DNA of 64,000 nt from Diplolepis rosae (Eukaryota > Arthropoda > Insecta > Hymenoptera > Diplolepididae): the NCBI GenBank assembly GCA_030998225.1, contig JAPYXD010000275.1:2232001-2296000 (forward strand), given 5' to 3'. Under the pieces are notes generated by a model. It searched no databases, was not told the DNA's origin, and saw only the letters and a program-made list of their open reading frames with translations. A program made the position numbers and the translations under genes. Position 1 is the stretch's first letter. Each line of letters starts with the position of its first letter. Below are positions 44,291 to 57,353 of this stretch, in pieces.

Positions 44291-44910
44291 CACGAATGCT
44301 GCTACAGTCAAGAGTAGTTGAGAGTAGTGCCGTCTACACTACTCTGTAGTATTGCTACACGACTGAATCGTGTCTCTAACATTTCTTAAATTTTGAAAAG
44401 AAAATTTTATTTACTATAGACACAAACGTGTAGAAACCTAAAATCAATCAAATTTGCTAATTTCCTAAGTATGACTCAGTGCTCCCAGATCATGGATGGA
44501 ATTTACCCCCTCCATTTTGACATTTAATTGAAAAAAAGTAATTTTTCAAGTACAATTTGGCCAAACTTTCAAATGTAATTCAAGAACAACTTGAAAAAGT
44601 AATATACTTCAAAAATTTCCCCAAATTATATTTGAAAAATTGTTTTTTTTTTGCAATAAACTGGTAGAGTGGAGGGGGTAAATTCCATCCACGATCTGGG
44701 AGAACTGGTATGACTTGTCTTTAAGTTGTAAATTCGTATGCGAATCCAGATATAAATTAGTTATTAAAAACACATAATTACAACTGTCACTCTAAGAAAT
44801 TTCCGTTATGCCAGTCAGAAAAATTCATGTGACATACACAACTCAGTTGTGTAGAAATACTACAGAATAGTGTAGACGGCACTACTTTGACTGTAGCAGC
44901 ATTTGTGTAT
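44291..44910. repeat. MITE with inverted arms, split by an hAT MITE
   Basis: GCTGCTACAGTCAAGAGTAG and GTAGTGCCGTCTACACTA at 44297-44345 are mirrored near 44860-44905, and the arms continue through CTGTAGTATTGCTACAC. Variants of the CTACACGACT unit continue to the left to about 44150. A separate 231-bp element sits between the arms. Confidence 0.75.
44477..44707. mobile_element. hAT-type MITE with 8-bp target duplication
   Basis: Termini CAGTGCTCCCAGATC and GATCTGGGAGAACTG are near-perfect inverted repeats extending through GGATGGAATTTACCCCC. They are flanked by GTATGACT at 44469-44476 and 44708-44715. It is 231 bp and non-coding. The CAG ends plus an 8-bp duplication indicate the hAT superfamily. 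Confidence 0.92.
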
Positions 44911-45114
44911 TTTCAAATGGCAATAAGTCTCTCTATAAATACGAATTGAATTTTCTATGGGTGATTTCGAAAGGATTTTTCACGTCCTTTCTTTCTATTA
45001 TATTCATTTTTTATTATTTTTCCATTTTCATAAAGAAATTACTGAATTAAATGTTTATTTAAAATTTTCTATCATTCAGGCACTTTTGATTCCGCGCATG
45101 ATACGAACGATATT

Positions 45115-45500
45115 TTTTGTTAGCTGACCATTCGCTAACCTCGTAATAATATGAGTAAGAGGAGCATAAAAATTTTAAATTGTTGCTATTATGATTCTAC
45201 GGTACATTTTGAGTTTGAAGGTATCGAAATTAATACAATAATTTTATTTTTAGCGTTAATAAGTAAAAAGAACATAATACTTGTCACTGAAGGCAATGCA
45301 GTGGTTCATCAATTTCCATGTCTCCACCGTCATGATTGAATATTTGTTAGAGTGAGACGAAAGTAGTTATGTCTCACTCCAACCAATGGTCAACTCTAAC
45401 GGTGGAGACGTTCCGCAAATGGTGAACTACTGCACTGCTTTTAATGACAGGTATTATGTTTTTTTAGTTTTTAACACTAAAATATAAAGTTAGCGAATTC
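45115..45500. repeat. Foldback element, copy 3 (divergent)
   Basis: The palindromic centre (ACTGAAGGCAATGCAGTGG, CTCACTCCAACCAATGGTCA and GTGAACTACTGCACTGC) is closely related to the centre of copy 1 (8760-8935). The terminal parts differ: the ends read GACCATTCGCTAAC and GTTAGCGAATTCGCTGACC. It is either a subfamily or a member with exchanged termini. Confidence 0.7.
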
Positions 45501-46291
45501 GCTGACCGTTCACTGGACTGGGTCGACCAGGGTAATTTTAAAACTGCCTATTAATGTTTATTTTTGTATATTTATTCTATACTTGTTAACTTCAATTTGA
45601 GTAAAGTCTTCTTACTGTCCCACCTTGCTTTCAACTTCAATAAGAGAGAAGTTTGTCCTGCTAAAGGTAGTAAAGGTGTGAAGCTTCAGTAACTAATATA
45701 ATTTACAAGTACTACAGACATGAGGTAGTATTTTATGATTCATAAACATGGATGTAAAGCCCTAAAAAATTTATTTGAAAGTTGACGTCGATAAATTTTC
45801 TGTAAATTGGCAAGTACTTTAAGGTTTTGGAGTTTGCAAATACTTTTTCCTTGAAACTACAAAAAAAATTTCGAGACAATTCTCAATTTATACAAACAAG
45901 TAAACAAATTTGGTGGAAAAGGCACTTTCCTACATAAAATTGCAATATAAATAAAATATTATTAAACTAAAGTAAGGTAATTTATGGCTATAGGAATTAT
46001 ATATATTTTATATATATACAATGGAATCAATATAATTTTTATTATATTCATGTATACATGTTATTTCATTTATTAAGAGGGTCTACTACTTTGAAGGCAG
46101 ATTTTTTTGTGCTTTTTCCGGAATTTTATTTATTATTAGTTTTTTTCTTTTTTAATTTTTAATATGATACACCTTCCTCTTCCTATTTTTAACCACGTAT
46201 TTTACATGTATTTTAGATATGATTTATGAAAAAAAATTCTTTTTTTTAACTCAGCAAAGTAGAAGACCCCTTTAATATGAATGAAACATAT
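45501..46291. other. No gene seen
   Basis: AT-rich sequence with short poly-T and TATATA runs. No coding or repeat call can be supported. Confidence 0.5.
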
Positions 46292-46543
46292 GCCCTCTGG
46301 GAAAAGTTTCTATAAGAAATTCAATCCGGTCCATTCCGAAATCTGTTTCTAAACCTTTCCGAACGAATCCGAAAAACGTTTTCAAGCTCGAACTCATCGG
46401 ATTGAACGAGAATGATTTTAAACCGATTTGCATTGAACAAGATTCAAAAAGTTTTTCGGAATGGTTCAAAAATAAAATTCGGAATGTCTCGGAATAGCTC
46501 TTATTCGTACAAATTAAATTCCAATTCAAAATTTTCGCTAGGG
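46292..46543. repeat. CCCTGGCGAAAG MITE family, diverged copy
   Basis: The right end TTTTCGCTAGGG and a left CCCTCTGGGAAAAGTTTC, with TTCCGAAT-type internal motifs, match the family seen at 652-1038 and 61894 onward. It is shorter and more diverged. Confidence 0.6.
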
Positions 46544-48332
46544 TTATAAACCTTTTTAAGGCGCCATTTTACTATTTTGGCAAAAAAGGTGATTTTCAAG
46601 AATTTTTTTCTCAACAACTACTTTATATAATTAAATAAAATTCTCAGTGCATATTTATGCAGTCTCAAAGTTTACAAAAAAAATGTTTTTACATAATATT
46701 ATTGTTTATTTAAGGTAATGTTTAGCAATGAACAGAGTGTCTAAAAAAAGACATATATCCATGGCGCGCATGATATCCCCAGTTAGCATCATTTGAAACA
46801 AATAAGTCAAAAAATTTCTTTATTAGTATGACGATAGCTCTGAAGTGACGAAGCGGATTTTTTTTTTCAAAATAACAAAATGGCGGCGGTTTGAACAAAA
46901 AGGTTCAAAAATCGACTTTTTATTTACACTTAATCAGCGATCTCTGCTTCATATAATATTCCTTCTGCTTGATCAAACGAAATGTATATTTTATGTTTTG
47001 ACTTTAATAAACACTATTGAAAATAAAAAATTCCATTTTTTAACCAAAATATGTGAGATACGAAATAAGCGTTGAAATGCAAAATCGTTTCCTTAATAAG
47101 GTTGAACGATTTTGACAGTATGTGGATGAAATTTTGGATATACGTTATTCCAAAATTCATTAATCAACGGTAAAAATTTCAGTCTCTTTTACCGTGTAGA
47201 TTTTGAGAAAAAAAAATGTTGAAATTTCCATGACTCTTATCAGGTAGTCTTTTAGAAAAATGCGATTATAATACAAAATTGTCAATTCCTCTTCAGAAAC
47301 GTCACTTGACATTTAGGTTTGGCAACGTCGCAAGCTCGATGTATCTCCACTGACATACAGAATCATACTTTTGGAAAACTTTTGTTGTGGGTTTCAGTAT
47401 CTTTTGGTTAGGCTAGGTGCAGTTCATGAATACACAAACATTTTGGAAGACGCAAATACGCGATAGTCCACAATGGGCATACAGCATAAACAGCTCGAAG
47501 CTGTCTGCTATGTGTGCCGACTATGCTTGACGTTTCCAGATCTAACTATTACTAAAAATTATCTGAGCGCTATGACGTTGGTTGCGCAAAGAACAGACCT
47601 GCAGCCAACTTCAATTACTTTCCAAGTGTGAGCCTTATTGGTTTCAGATAAAAACTGTGGCTTCCAGAATGTACGAAAGTACCGATTTCAAATAGTGACG
47701 GTTGATGGGCAGCAGCCGATATCTTCCATGTTTCTATAAAAAAAAAATTGAAAATTTCACAATTTCTTCTTAAATATATGTACAATATGTTCACAAAACA
47801 TAAATAAATTATATTCATACCTTTATTGTCAAAAAAAATAATGAATATCATTTTTAAAAAAACCCTTCTTAAAACTATTTCCCCCCTTAAGCCAAAGACA
47901 TCGCCTAACCAGAGAATAGAATTTAAACAGAAGCTTTGACCCATAACCCTTGTGGGTATTGGGTTTCAATCTTTCCTCATTCTATCTTCAGCCCAATAAA
48001 GATCTGAGATAAATGAAGCCAACTCAGAATCATCTTTGTTCACGAGGCACGTTCATGACTCGTGCGTAATATACAAAAGAAAATAGGAATGTTATTACAA
48101 TCATATAGTGGACACTCTTCCATTTCTTCTTTTTCTTTTCTTTATTCTTTCTATCCTTTCTATACCATCTTGAGATTTTACAATGGATTCCTATGTTGTT
48201 CAATGCTTTATGGTAGATATATGTGTATGTTTCACTTGGAGATCCCGAACAATGATAGCATGAATACAATGACACTCATATATCTAGGTATTTCATTTTA
48301 AATGTGAGGATGTTACCCGACTTGCAAATGAT
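46544..48332. other. No gene seen; one dispersed repeat fragment
   Basis: A segment at 47018-47100 (ATATGTGAGATACGAAATAA and GCGTTGAAATGCAAAATCG) recurs at 50584-50665. Open frames in this AT-rich stretch have no supporting features. Confidence 0.5.
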
Positions 48333-48720
48333 TCCAAGTGCGAATTGCCGAAGCTGATAATACGGCACAATATTGGCCCAATCTCGGCAGCCAACAGTCG
48401 GCTAATGTTATTGAACCAGAGTCACTGTTCGCTCCAGTCAATTACTGGGCCAACAACGGCGGCCTTTGTCGACTGTTTGAATTTACCGAATTACAGCCGA
48501 ACTTGGCCCAGTATCGGCCCTACACCAAGCCGATTGTCACTTTTACTATGGCATCCAATTCTGAAAGTAGAAGCGCCAGAGTCCGGCTCATGGACGGCAC
48601 ATTACTGGGCCATATGTCACTTTTACCACGGCTAACCATTCTGGAAGTGAGAAAACCAGAGTTCGGCACATCAACGGGCTTTATTGACGGCCAGAATTTG
48701 GGACAGAAACTTCGCACTTG
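48333..48720. repeat. MITE with CCAAGTGCGA termini, copy 1
   Basis: The ends CCAAGTGCGAATTGCCG and TTCGCACTTG are short inverted repeats. The interior consists of variants of CAATATTGGCCCAATCTCGG and TACTGGGCCAACAACGGCGG. It shares about 330 bp of colinear sequence with 52233-52755. Long open frames on both strands follow from the GC-rich repeat and do not indicate a protein. Confidence 0.75.
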
Positions 48721-49121
48721 CGATGTAAGGCAGTTGTGGGTTTAGAAAAATAGTTTCATGAATATTTTACGAAAAACGTTCCCTATTAGGGAAACCTGAT
48801 AAGAACGGAGTAAATACTTTCTGTAATTGTTCTAGAACTAAAAAGTCACAATGTTTCTATAATTGTGCTGTAACGGTGTTACGCAGATGTTTTGGAAGGC
48901 AGTTACAACTGAGTTATACAGCAATTTGAAAAAGGTTTTATTACTGATGTTCTATAAAAATTGCTAGATAACTTTTTTAGAATGAAGGTATAAATTTATG
49001 TAACATCAAAATATTGTCGCCTAATCTAATTTTTATCTATCGCCCAAATAATAATAGAAATTTCAAACTCAACTAATTAATTTGAAATAATTTTAAATTA
49101 GTTAGTTGCGTGAATTTGAAA

Positions 49122-49153
<32 letters not shown>

Positions 49154-52100
49154 CCCTCACGACTAAAAAATACTTCACGATCGTTTGATTTTCCTAACCC
49201 TTTTGTCATCAAAAGATCTATGAAGCGGGTTTTGTTTGCGCTTCTTATAGTAAGAAATGCAAATTAGTATAGGGTTATGAGGTTAAGGGGTTACAGGTTG
49301 AAGGGTGTTTGAGTTTATTATATGAATTTCACTCATCACTCTAAGTCACAGAAGAAACATGCACGAGATTTTTCGATTTTGCAGTACATGACCTTTTCGA
49401 TGTACAGGGTTATGGGGTTATGGGATTGAGAGATTATGGAGTCATAGTGTTAAAGGGCTATGGGGTTAAGGCATTACATGTTTGAGGGCTTATTTGGTTA
49501 TGGGGTTATAGATATATTGAATTTAGTGATTTTTTGAAGTGTTTTTTGAGGTTAGGACAAAATCCTGACCTGCTGGAGTCAAACGAGTTACGGATTCAGT
49601 TTCAGTGGGAAAAAAATACATAAGAATATCATAGTGGCATTCTTCGCACAGAATTTTTTTTGTGGGCCTATGTAATTATAAAAAATTGTGGACTACAAAA
49701 ATTCTAGTTGATCAAAATTTAATCCAAGTAGCTTTAATGCCTTGAACTATTTTTTTATAAAATTGAAGAGTTTGTTTTTTTCAAGAATTAATTAAAATGG
49801 AATTCAATTGAAGAAGAATTTATTGCCTGCAGGGCAACCAAGTTGATGTGAATGGAGTCTAAAGTATTTGGAACGAAGTCCTTCTGAATTGAATCCTCTC
49901 CTGACTGAGGATTATTTAACTTTGTCCATTTTGTTCCAATGGTAAACCGTGAGTGACTCTGGAACTCTCGAGGCCACTGGGTCAGGAAGTCAACTATAGT
50001 CTATAGTACCAGAGAATGCTATGGCCTCTCATCACACAGATTCTTCGAGTGTAGAACGTTGTCCTCTCGACATTCTTAAATCTTGAATACATTACCTGTT
50101 TAAAGTGAACAGAAGAAAATATTAAAGAAACTTGAAATTATAGATGTAAATCTCCAAGGGCTGATTTCCTCCCTCCTAAATAAAAAGATTCTTTAAAATT
50201 ACACTGGAAATATGGAAGATAACACAACTGTGTATTTAATGACCCAAAAACGAAGTGTTTTAGTCAATTATTAACAAAGTTATTGCCAAAAAAGGGAGAA
50301 TTTTCTTAAATTTTGAATAACTCTCGAAATAATGAACATTTCATAACTTCTCTTCACTCATTTTAAAATGATATTTAAGTAAAATGTCAGAAATGTAACA
50401 AGACACGATAACTCTCGAAAACTTGAAAAAAGTCAATATCTAAATTCCATTTCTACTCAAATTATACGAGATATGAAAAAAACGTCAGAATACAAAATTC
50501 TGACTACATGAAGATCTACAAATTAGAATCACAACATTTTTTTACGATGTATATTTTTCTTTTTAATTTAAAAAAATACCATTGAAAATCGGAAATTCAA
50601 TTTTTTAACCATAATATGTGAGATAGGAAATAAGCGTTGAAATTCAAAATCGTTTCCTTAAATAAAGTCTACGATTATTTTTCCCTTTTGAGATATTTGG
50701 AAAAAAATCAATTATATTAATTGTGTAATTTATTACAGTTACAGAAATGTATACAAAAAATCGAGCGCGAAGTGCGAGTGTCATGATATAAAGTCCCATA
50801 AGCCCGATGGAGCCTTGAATAAATTGAATTTCCTTTTTCATTTAAAATCAAAAATAAATTTTGTATTTTTGAGAAAATACAATTCAAATTTACAATATTA
50901 TAAAATTGCCCTGAGCTTCAGTATAAAATTACAAGAAATCAACTTGATCTGTCCAAACAGAACGGAGCGCGACTTTTAAATATTTCGGAGCGCGAAGCGC
51001 ACGATGAGAATTTTCCAGCGATGCGCTTAGTTTTTTTAATGATTTTTTAATGAATTTTGTTTCTTATTAATTTTCATAACTTTTAAAATCAATTTTTCAA
51101 GTATGAGAATTCTCTGTATTTTCACAACTTTGTTATTCTAAGTTTTAACTTTAACAGTATGAAGAAAAAACTATCAAAGTTTTTTTGATAAGTTGATAAT
51201 AGTCTATGTAAATTCACCTTTATAATAATCTGAGAAAATTTTAAAAATGTACATTGCTTCGAGACTTGTTTAAAATTTAAAAAACTTTGAAATCTTGACT
51301 TTTTTCACAATGTCTTTGTTAATAATTAACTAAACCACTTCGTTTTGAAGTAATTAAATGCAGAATTTTGTTATCTTCCATTTTATTTTAAGGAAAAAAT
51401 AAATTGTTAGGTATTTTATAAATTATAACCTTTTATCTGAATAGTTAAAAACAAGTGATCGACGAGTTTTACACAACAGTTGGTATCTCAATGTGGGTTT
51501 CAAAAAGCAAAACCTCATTACACCTCCAATTGGGCATAAAAAAAATAGAAGCTTACATCATTTTTTCTGTAACAAAAATAGAAATTTCACAATACAAAAA
51601 ATGAAAACAACTGTAGATGACGACCTCATTCACGTTTCACGTAAGACCTTCAAGGTTTCTTCCCACTATTCTTTAATCCCAATGTCAGCAGTCCATAACG
51701 GTCACTTTAATTAGTAGGGCACCTACGTTCAATCGGAATCGACTAATCAAAAGAATCCATCAAAGATGAGCCGATGAAAAAAGCACTAAGGTGTAAAACT
51801 CTAATCATCTTTGGTGTCGGTTTTATCCCCTAACTTCTATGCAGTAAATATAAGATAAATAAAAAAGCGATCGATTTAATTAACATTGGATCAAATTAAA
51901 GAGGACCTATCAAGAGTAGAAAACATCGTGATTTTATGAGACCAGACAACAAACTTAGTATGTACTTTCGAGAGCAGGTATTAAAGTCAGAAAGGTTGCG
52001 AGCAATGTTGGAGAGACAGATTGTTTGCGGAATGCGGTCAGGTTGGGACCGAATGTGGGAGAGTCGGGCCCAAGAGAAAGACTGGCCCCGCAGTTACCGA

Positions 52101-52232
52101 CATCATGGATCCGCTTTTGCGAATAACCGACGTTTTTCAACGGATCGTTAGACATTTTTTAAATACAATTCGGACTCAATTAATTAAATGAGAATCAATA
52201 ATAGGAAGTATGAGGGGCAGAATTTGTCATGT
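48721..52232. other. No gene seen
   Basis: AT-rich DNA with a (TA)n run at 49125-49153, a degenerate GGGGTTATGGGGTTA minisatellite at about 49270-49510, and the second copy of a dispersed fragment at 50584-50665. No coding sequence is supported. Confidence 0.5.
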
Positions 52233-52755
52233 GTACCCAAGTGCGAGTGCCGAAGGTGATAATTGCGGCGCAATATTGGCCCAATATCGGCAGCCAAGAG
52301 TCGGCCATTGTTATTGGACCAGTGTCACTGTTTGCATCGTTCAAGTGCTGGGCCGACGACGGCGGCCTTTTTCGACTGTTTAAATTTACCGACCTTCAGC
52401 CGAAACTTGGCCCAGTATCGGCCCTATGCCAAGCCGATTTTCATTTTTACTATGGCATCCAGTTCTGAAAGTAGAAGAGCCAGAGTCGGGCTCATGGACG
52501 GCACATTACTGGGCCATGTGTCACTTTTACCACGGCAAACCATCCTGGAAGTGAGAAAACCAGAGTTCGGCACAGCATTGGCCCGTTGCTGTGCCGAAAA
52601 CAAGTGCTGACGGCCAGAGTTTGGGCCAGCATTGGCCGCCAAGTGCATACCGGAGTTATCATTCCAGCAACGGCACGATATTGGCAGCCGATTTACGGCT
52701 AATTTTTGGCGATGCTGGGTCAGTGTTGGGCCGTATCTAATTTCGCACTTGGGTA
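52233..52755. repeat. MITE with CCAAGTGCGA termini, copy 2
   Basis: GTACCCAAGTGCGA at the left and TCGCACTTGGGTAC at the right are perfect inverted repeats of 14 bp. The interior matches copy 1 and then adds about 150 bp not present there. It is non-coding. Confidence 0.8.
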
Positions 52756-54539
52756 CTTTGAAGAATCAAAAGGGCTGCTGTATGGCGCAGGAATTGCAGA
52801 TTAGAAGAAAATATACGTAAGTAGGAAAATATCATGATTTTTTCAGCTCCAAAACTTTGATCGCGTTTTTCTCGAAACGATATTTTTCAAACTGGTGTGC
52901 AGGATTACACAAAAACTACTCATTCGATTGATCTCATAGTTTGTAGGTAGTTAGGTGAAGCAATTATCTACAATTTCTATGGATTATTTTTTCAAATATG
53001 TTAAATTAAACAATACTTTTTGCACAATCAAACAAGAAAAAAATGCTCAAAATTCAAAATTTTTTAAAAATCTTGTTAAAAGTATTCAATTCTGCATTTT
53101 TTATGCACATTTCTTCATTCATCTTGTACAGAATATCATAAAAAATAAAAATCTTTGTCATTTTACAGATTCCAGTGGATGCAGCTTACGCAATCATGCA
53201 CACCGTTTGGGGCCTCTTGTGAAAATATAGTTACTTTGCCGCCATTAAAGTCCGCCATTTTGTATCAAGTTCCAAATTTGACTGTGATTTTTAGATGTAT
53301 AAAGTATAGATAATATATCGTGAAAATTTGAAAAAGATTTGTCGAATAGTTTTTATTTTATAGCCTTAAATAAATAGTATTCATTTTTGGTCATTTACAT
53401 GATTCTCCCCCCTTAACACGCGCGCCGTTATTCAATCAATCATAACTTCTGCTAAAGTTGAACAATTTATTTTTTATATGACTGCTTTTTGAACGTTTTT
53501 TTAAGCTTTTCGATAAAAATAAAGAATTTAATTTGATACTCATATTCAGCTTTAAATAATTTTATAAATATAAATAAAAAACAATTTTAAAAAATATATG
53601 TAATAAATTAAAAAACATTTCAAAAAATGAACAATAACTATAGATATATTATAATAATATTAATGAACATAATACACAATAAGACCTACGAAGTGCTTAT
53701 TTACACTGTACATGTACACTATAGTACCTTGGATGATTTGGAAAAGGAAGAATGAAGCTTTTTATTTAAGAAATTTTGAAAAAAAGTTAAGTGGTCGCAT
53801 TATGAAAAAAACTCATGAGTATGTTTAAAATGGGAAAATAAGCATGACATTTTTTTTTATTGCAAAATAAATTATTTGATCCTGAAATTATGAATGATAA
53901 AAAAAATCAATTTCGTTACTCAATTATTTGTTTTATTTTATACTAGACAAAATCGTACTTCATATGTAAACTTTTATTTAATAATCTTGGGGCCTTAAAA
54001 ATTTTTGATCCTTCAATGGCAGACTTTAGGGCACAGGAATTTATAGGCCGGCATTATTTTTTCTCACAAGCGGTGATACATTCTCTTAGTTAGTATATAA
54101 CAAGAATTCGAAATTTATTTGCGAGCGTGAAGCGAGCGATATATCTTATACATTGCGGCGTGTTATTACTTGTATTAGGTTTATGTAAGCGTATAGAATT
54201 AATGTGCCTAAGACCTGAAATTTATATCATCCTGTACCCAAACTAAGTTGAATTGTGCTCGTCTATATGTAAGTATAGAATCTAAACAATTGAGGCTCCG
54301 GATCGAGAAACTGGCGGAGCGCTCGGTCGCGGCCAAAAATCATGATGTGCAGGGTCGAATTTTCATAGTCTGCAAATAAATTTTTTAAAAATACCATCAT
54401 TTAGAGCATGAAATAACACAACTTTATTACATTTACAAGTTTTTTATTTGATAAATATTTTCCGAGATAAAGAATAAAAACTGCAAAATTTTTATCGATT
54501 GAAATCATTAAATTTCGAAACTTAAAGATCTCAAAGAAA
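52756..54539. other. No gene seen
   Basis: Strongly AT-rich, with scattered GC-rich words (GAAGCGAGCG near 54130, GGATCGAGAAACTGGCGGAG near 54300). No supported coding sequence. Confidence 0.5.
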
Positions 54540-54850
54540 ATCAGTTTAAAATAAATCCGATTCAATTCAAAGGATCAACGGGAATGAAATTTTCAATCCG
54601 AATCAATACGAGCGCGGGTTTATCTAAACCAAATTTTTAATCCGAATGAATCCAAAATTTGAATGATTTAGATTGAAAACTTGGTTCACATTCATTCGAA
54701 TAGAATCGAATCGAAGAAAAATCAATTGGTTTTCATCTAACGAGCTTTAAAACGTTTTTCTCATTGGTTCGGAAGAAGATTTTGTAATGGCTCGAAATAG
54801 TTCTGATTCGCTCGAATTGAATTTCTATCCGAATTAAGGTATTTGTCTTG
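54540..54850. repeat. CCCTGGCGAAAG-like MITE remnant
   Basis: Dense TTCAATCCGAATCAAT, GAATGAATCCAAAAT and TCGAATTGAATTTC motifs match the interior of the family at 652-1038. The termini are not recognisable. Confidence 0.5.
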
Positions 54851-55799
54851 CCAAATATTAGATCTTTGGAAAAAATCGTTTTTCTATTATGTCAAGAATT
54901 GTAATGGTATCATTTATAGTGCCTTACGAAATGCAAATAATTAAAAACTTACGAAAAATATTAATTTCAATAATATTATCTCCAATTAATTATTTCATTA
55001 TTTATATTTCAAATTTTTTGTCAATGGCAGACAAGTTCATAATATATATGCAACTATATGTTACAGATTACAAATTTTATTCTATTCTGTTTTCTTTTTA
55101 TAAAAATCCAACTCGAAATATCTACTTAAATCACATTAACCAACTGCAAACAAGATCTCATCTTTGCACGATTCTATTAAAAGCAAAAAAAAAAATAAAT
55201 GAAAATGGAGACTATGTGCATCACGTTTCTATACTTGTTCAACAGCTTAAAAATAATCCTTTTTTGTGGAATATGGAGATAATAACATCAATTTTCCGAT
55301 AGTGTATTTATGAGCTCATTCTCTATTAAAGCCAGTGAAATAGAGCATTGCCGACGTTCTATTCAGAGAAAAAATAAATTATCTAGCCTTTCGCTTAGCC
55401 GGCTATAATGAGAAAGGGATATAAACGTTTATAAGGCCAAAACTTTATCCTTTATAGGCGCCCTTAAGACGTGAACGTGACTCATAGCGCAAACTCAGCG
55501 CAGGGCAATGTAAAAGTCGAATAAAAAATCCTTCACATTCTTATCGTGCGCCTTAGGCGCGCTTCGCGCTTGCTCGCTTTTGTCTTCTTTACGGACATTC
55601 GAGTTTATTCTTCATTATTTATTACCATAACTTGAATAAATTTTATAACATTGTAAAAGTGAATTTAATTTTCTCAAAGTTACTGTGACGTTCAGGGATA
55701 CATTCTCATCGCGACACTCACGCTTTGCGCTTAAAAGCATGTGATACTTGAGGAAAGTAACAAGTTCATACGAAAAACTTGTTTTAATATCTACGAGTA
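54851..55799. other. Open AT-rich frame; nothing recognised
   Basis: A 137-codon + strand frame (54889-55302) is rich in Ile, Leu, Lys and Asn, with hydrophobic runs (ILISIILSPINYFIIYISNF). It has no recognisable domain, splice context or codon bias. It may be a decayed fragment of a membrane protein or chance in AT-rich DNA. Confidence 0.3.
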
Positions 55800-56291
55800 C
55801 AGAGTGGGCCATCTAACATTTGGAATTTGAATCGGCTATAAAAAAAAAACTTATCGATATTTTTTTCAAAACTATGGTTTTATTAGAAAGATTGAACCTT
55901 TCCATTTAAGAATGAAACACAACATAATTTTTATGACTGCCATGGATGGTCCTACAGTACCCCATTCGATCAACCCAATTTTTCAGTAAATTTTCGATTG
56001 TTTGGGCTTCAATCTCATGAATGGCAACTTGGATTTTGTGTTTCAAGGCCTCAATCGTCTCTGGACGGTTAGCGTAACACTTATCCTTAACGGCTCCCCA
56101 CAAAAAACAGTCCAAAGGGGTCAAACCACAGCTCTGAGGCGGCCAATTGACATTAGAATTTCAGCTGATATTGTGTTTCACTCTTGAATGGAAAGGTTCA
56201 CTCTTTCTAATAAAACCATACTTTTGAAAAAATACCCATGAGTTTTTTTTTATAGCCGATTCAAATTTCAAATGTTAGATGGCCCACCCTG
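55800..56291 (-). mobile_element. Deleted Tc1/mariner-type element keeping a transposase tail
   Basis: Termini CAGAGTGGGCCATCTAAC and GTTAGATGGCCCACCCTG are inverted repeats extending through GAATTTGAATCGGCTATAAA, flanked by TA (55798-55799 and 56292-56293). It is 492 bp. The minus strand retains a 72-codon transposase C-terminus (55906-56124) preceded by WPPQSCGLTPLDCFLWG. Everything upstream in the gene is deleted. Confidence 0.85.
55906..56124 (-). pseudogene. DD-D transposase C-terminal fragment
   Basis: LTPLDCFLWGAVKDKCYANR and a helical tail ending YVVFHS-stop match the end of insect DD-D transposases such as that at 57460. The residue before LTPLD is Gly instead of the usual Asp. Only the last fifth of the protein remains. 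Confidence 0.8.
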
Positions 56292-57353
56292 TACATGTTT
56301 AAGTCCAAAATACACATAATTTTTTTTTTTAATTTGGAAAATAATAGAAAAGATAAAAACGGATGTAGATTGATAACTTTTAGTTTTGATAATGAATAAA
56401 AAAATTCCGATAGATTTTGTTAGAATTGAACATTTTTCATTTTTAGAACCAAAAATTGTTTATCCACGCCCATTTTTATCTCCTCTACCATTTACCAAAT
56501 TTTGAGAACCTCAAGATTTGAAGGAAAAAAATGAGATTCATAGGCTTGGATTCATTCGAATTGAAGCGAAATGAATCCGTTTAAGGGGGAAGCCTCATGT
56601 AAACGACTGTTTTTTTGAGAATTTTTTACAGAAAAATGAGAACATTTATCAAATTGGAATAAAGTTTTCGGTCTTAAAAAGTACCTTTGGAGCGCATCAC
56701 TTTGGTGACTTCTTACGGACCTTTAGAACTTTCTCTTGGGTTTAAAACTTTGGCGATACATTTTTGAGATAGTAAATTAATTTTTGAAGCAATAAAAATA
56801 ATGCAAAAACATGTAATTTCACATGAGGCTCGCTTGGGTATTCTACTCAAGTAGCCGAAAAAAGATCGTTATTTCAAATTTTTGTTGAAACGAACCCATC
56901 CAATATTTTGAATCGTGACTTTTGCATGTTATTGTACAAGATATAAACGAACAAAAATTAGATTGATCTTGATGAAAATGCTTATTAATGTTGTCATGGC
57001 AACTCCTTAAAGTTGAATCTGCAAAAAAATGTTGATCCATGGTGGCCACGATTCAGCTCGTTTAAAAAACCGGATACAGTGGAAGAAATTTTTTTGATCA
57101 AAAGTAGACTTGTGACTATCGTCTGAACGTCAGAAACATGAAAAATATTAGTTATTACTAAATTTTCGCTACCTTTAACGCGAAATGACGCTTCTGAGCC
57201 TGTTTTTGTGTATTTTTTGCATTTAAAAAAATTTTTTAGCAGAACTGTTCGAAATTTGAAGGAAAAAGTAGGATATTTGATTTTTAATTGCATATTTCAA
57301 ATTAAAGCGGAAAATATACATCTCATTAGAAAAGGCGTGAATGAACATTTATA
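56292..57353. other. No gene seen
   Basis: AT-rich DNA. Minus-strand frames at 56843-57293 have no recognisable features. Confidence 0.5.

Noticed and set aside
48338..48745. 135-codon + strand ORF and overlapping frames on both strands
   Set aside because: The sequence is a GC-rich inverted-terminus MITE present in two copies. Frames are open on both strands and are not conserved between copies.
49270..49510. GGGGTTATGGGGTTA runs as telomeric repeat
   Set aside because: The units are irregular and do not match TTAGG, the usual insect telomere repeat. A degenerate minisatellite fits better.
54889..55302. 137-codon ORF as a possible odorant or gustatory receptor fragment
   Set aside because: It has hydrophobic runs but no family signature, no splice sites, and amino-acid use expected from very AT-rich DNA.
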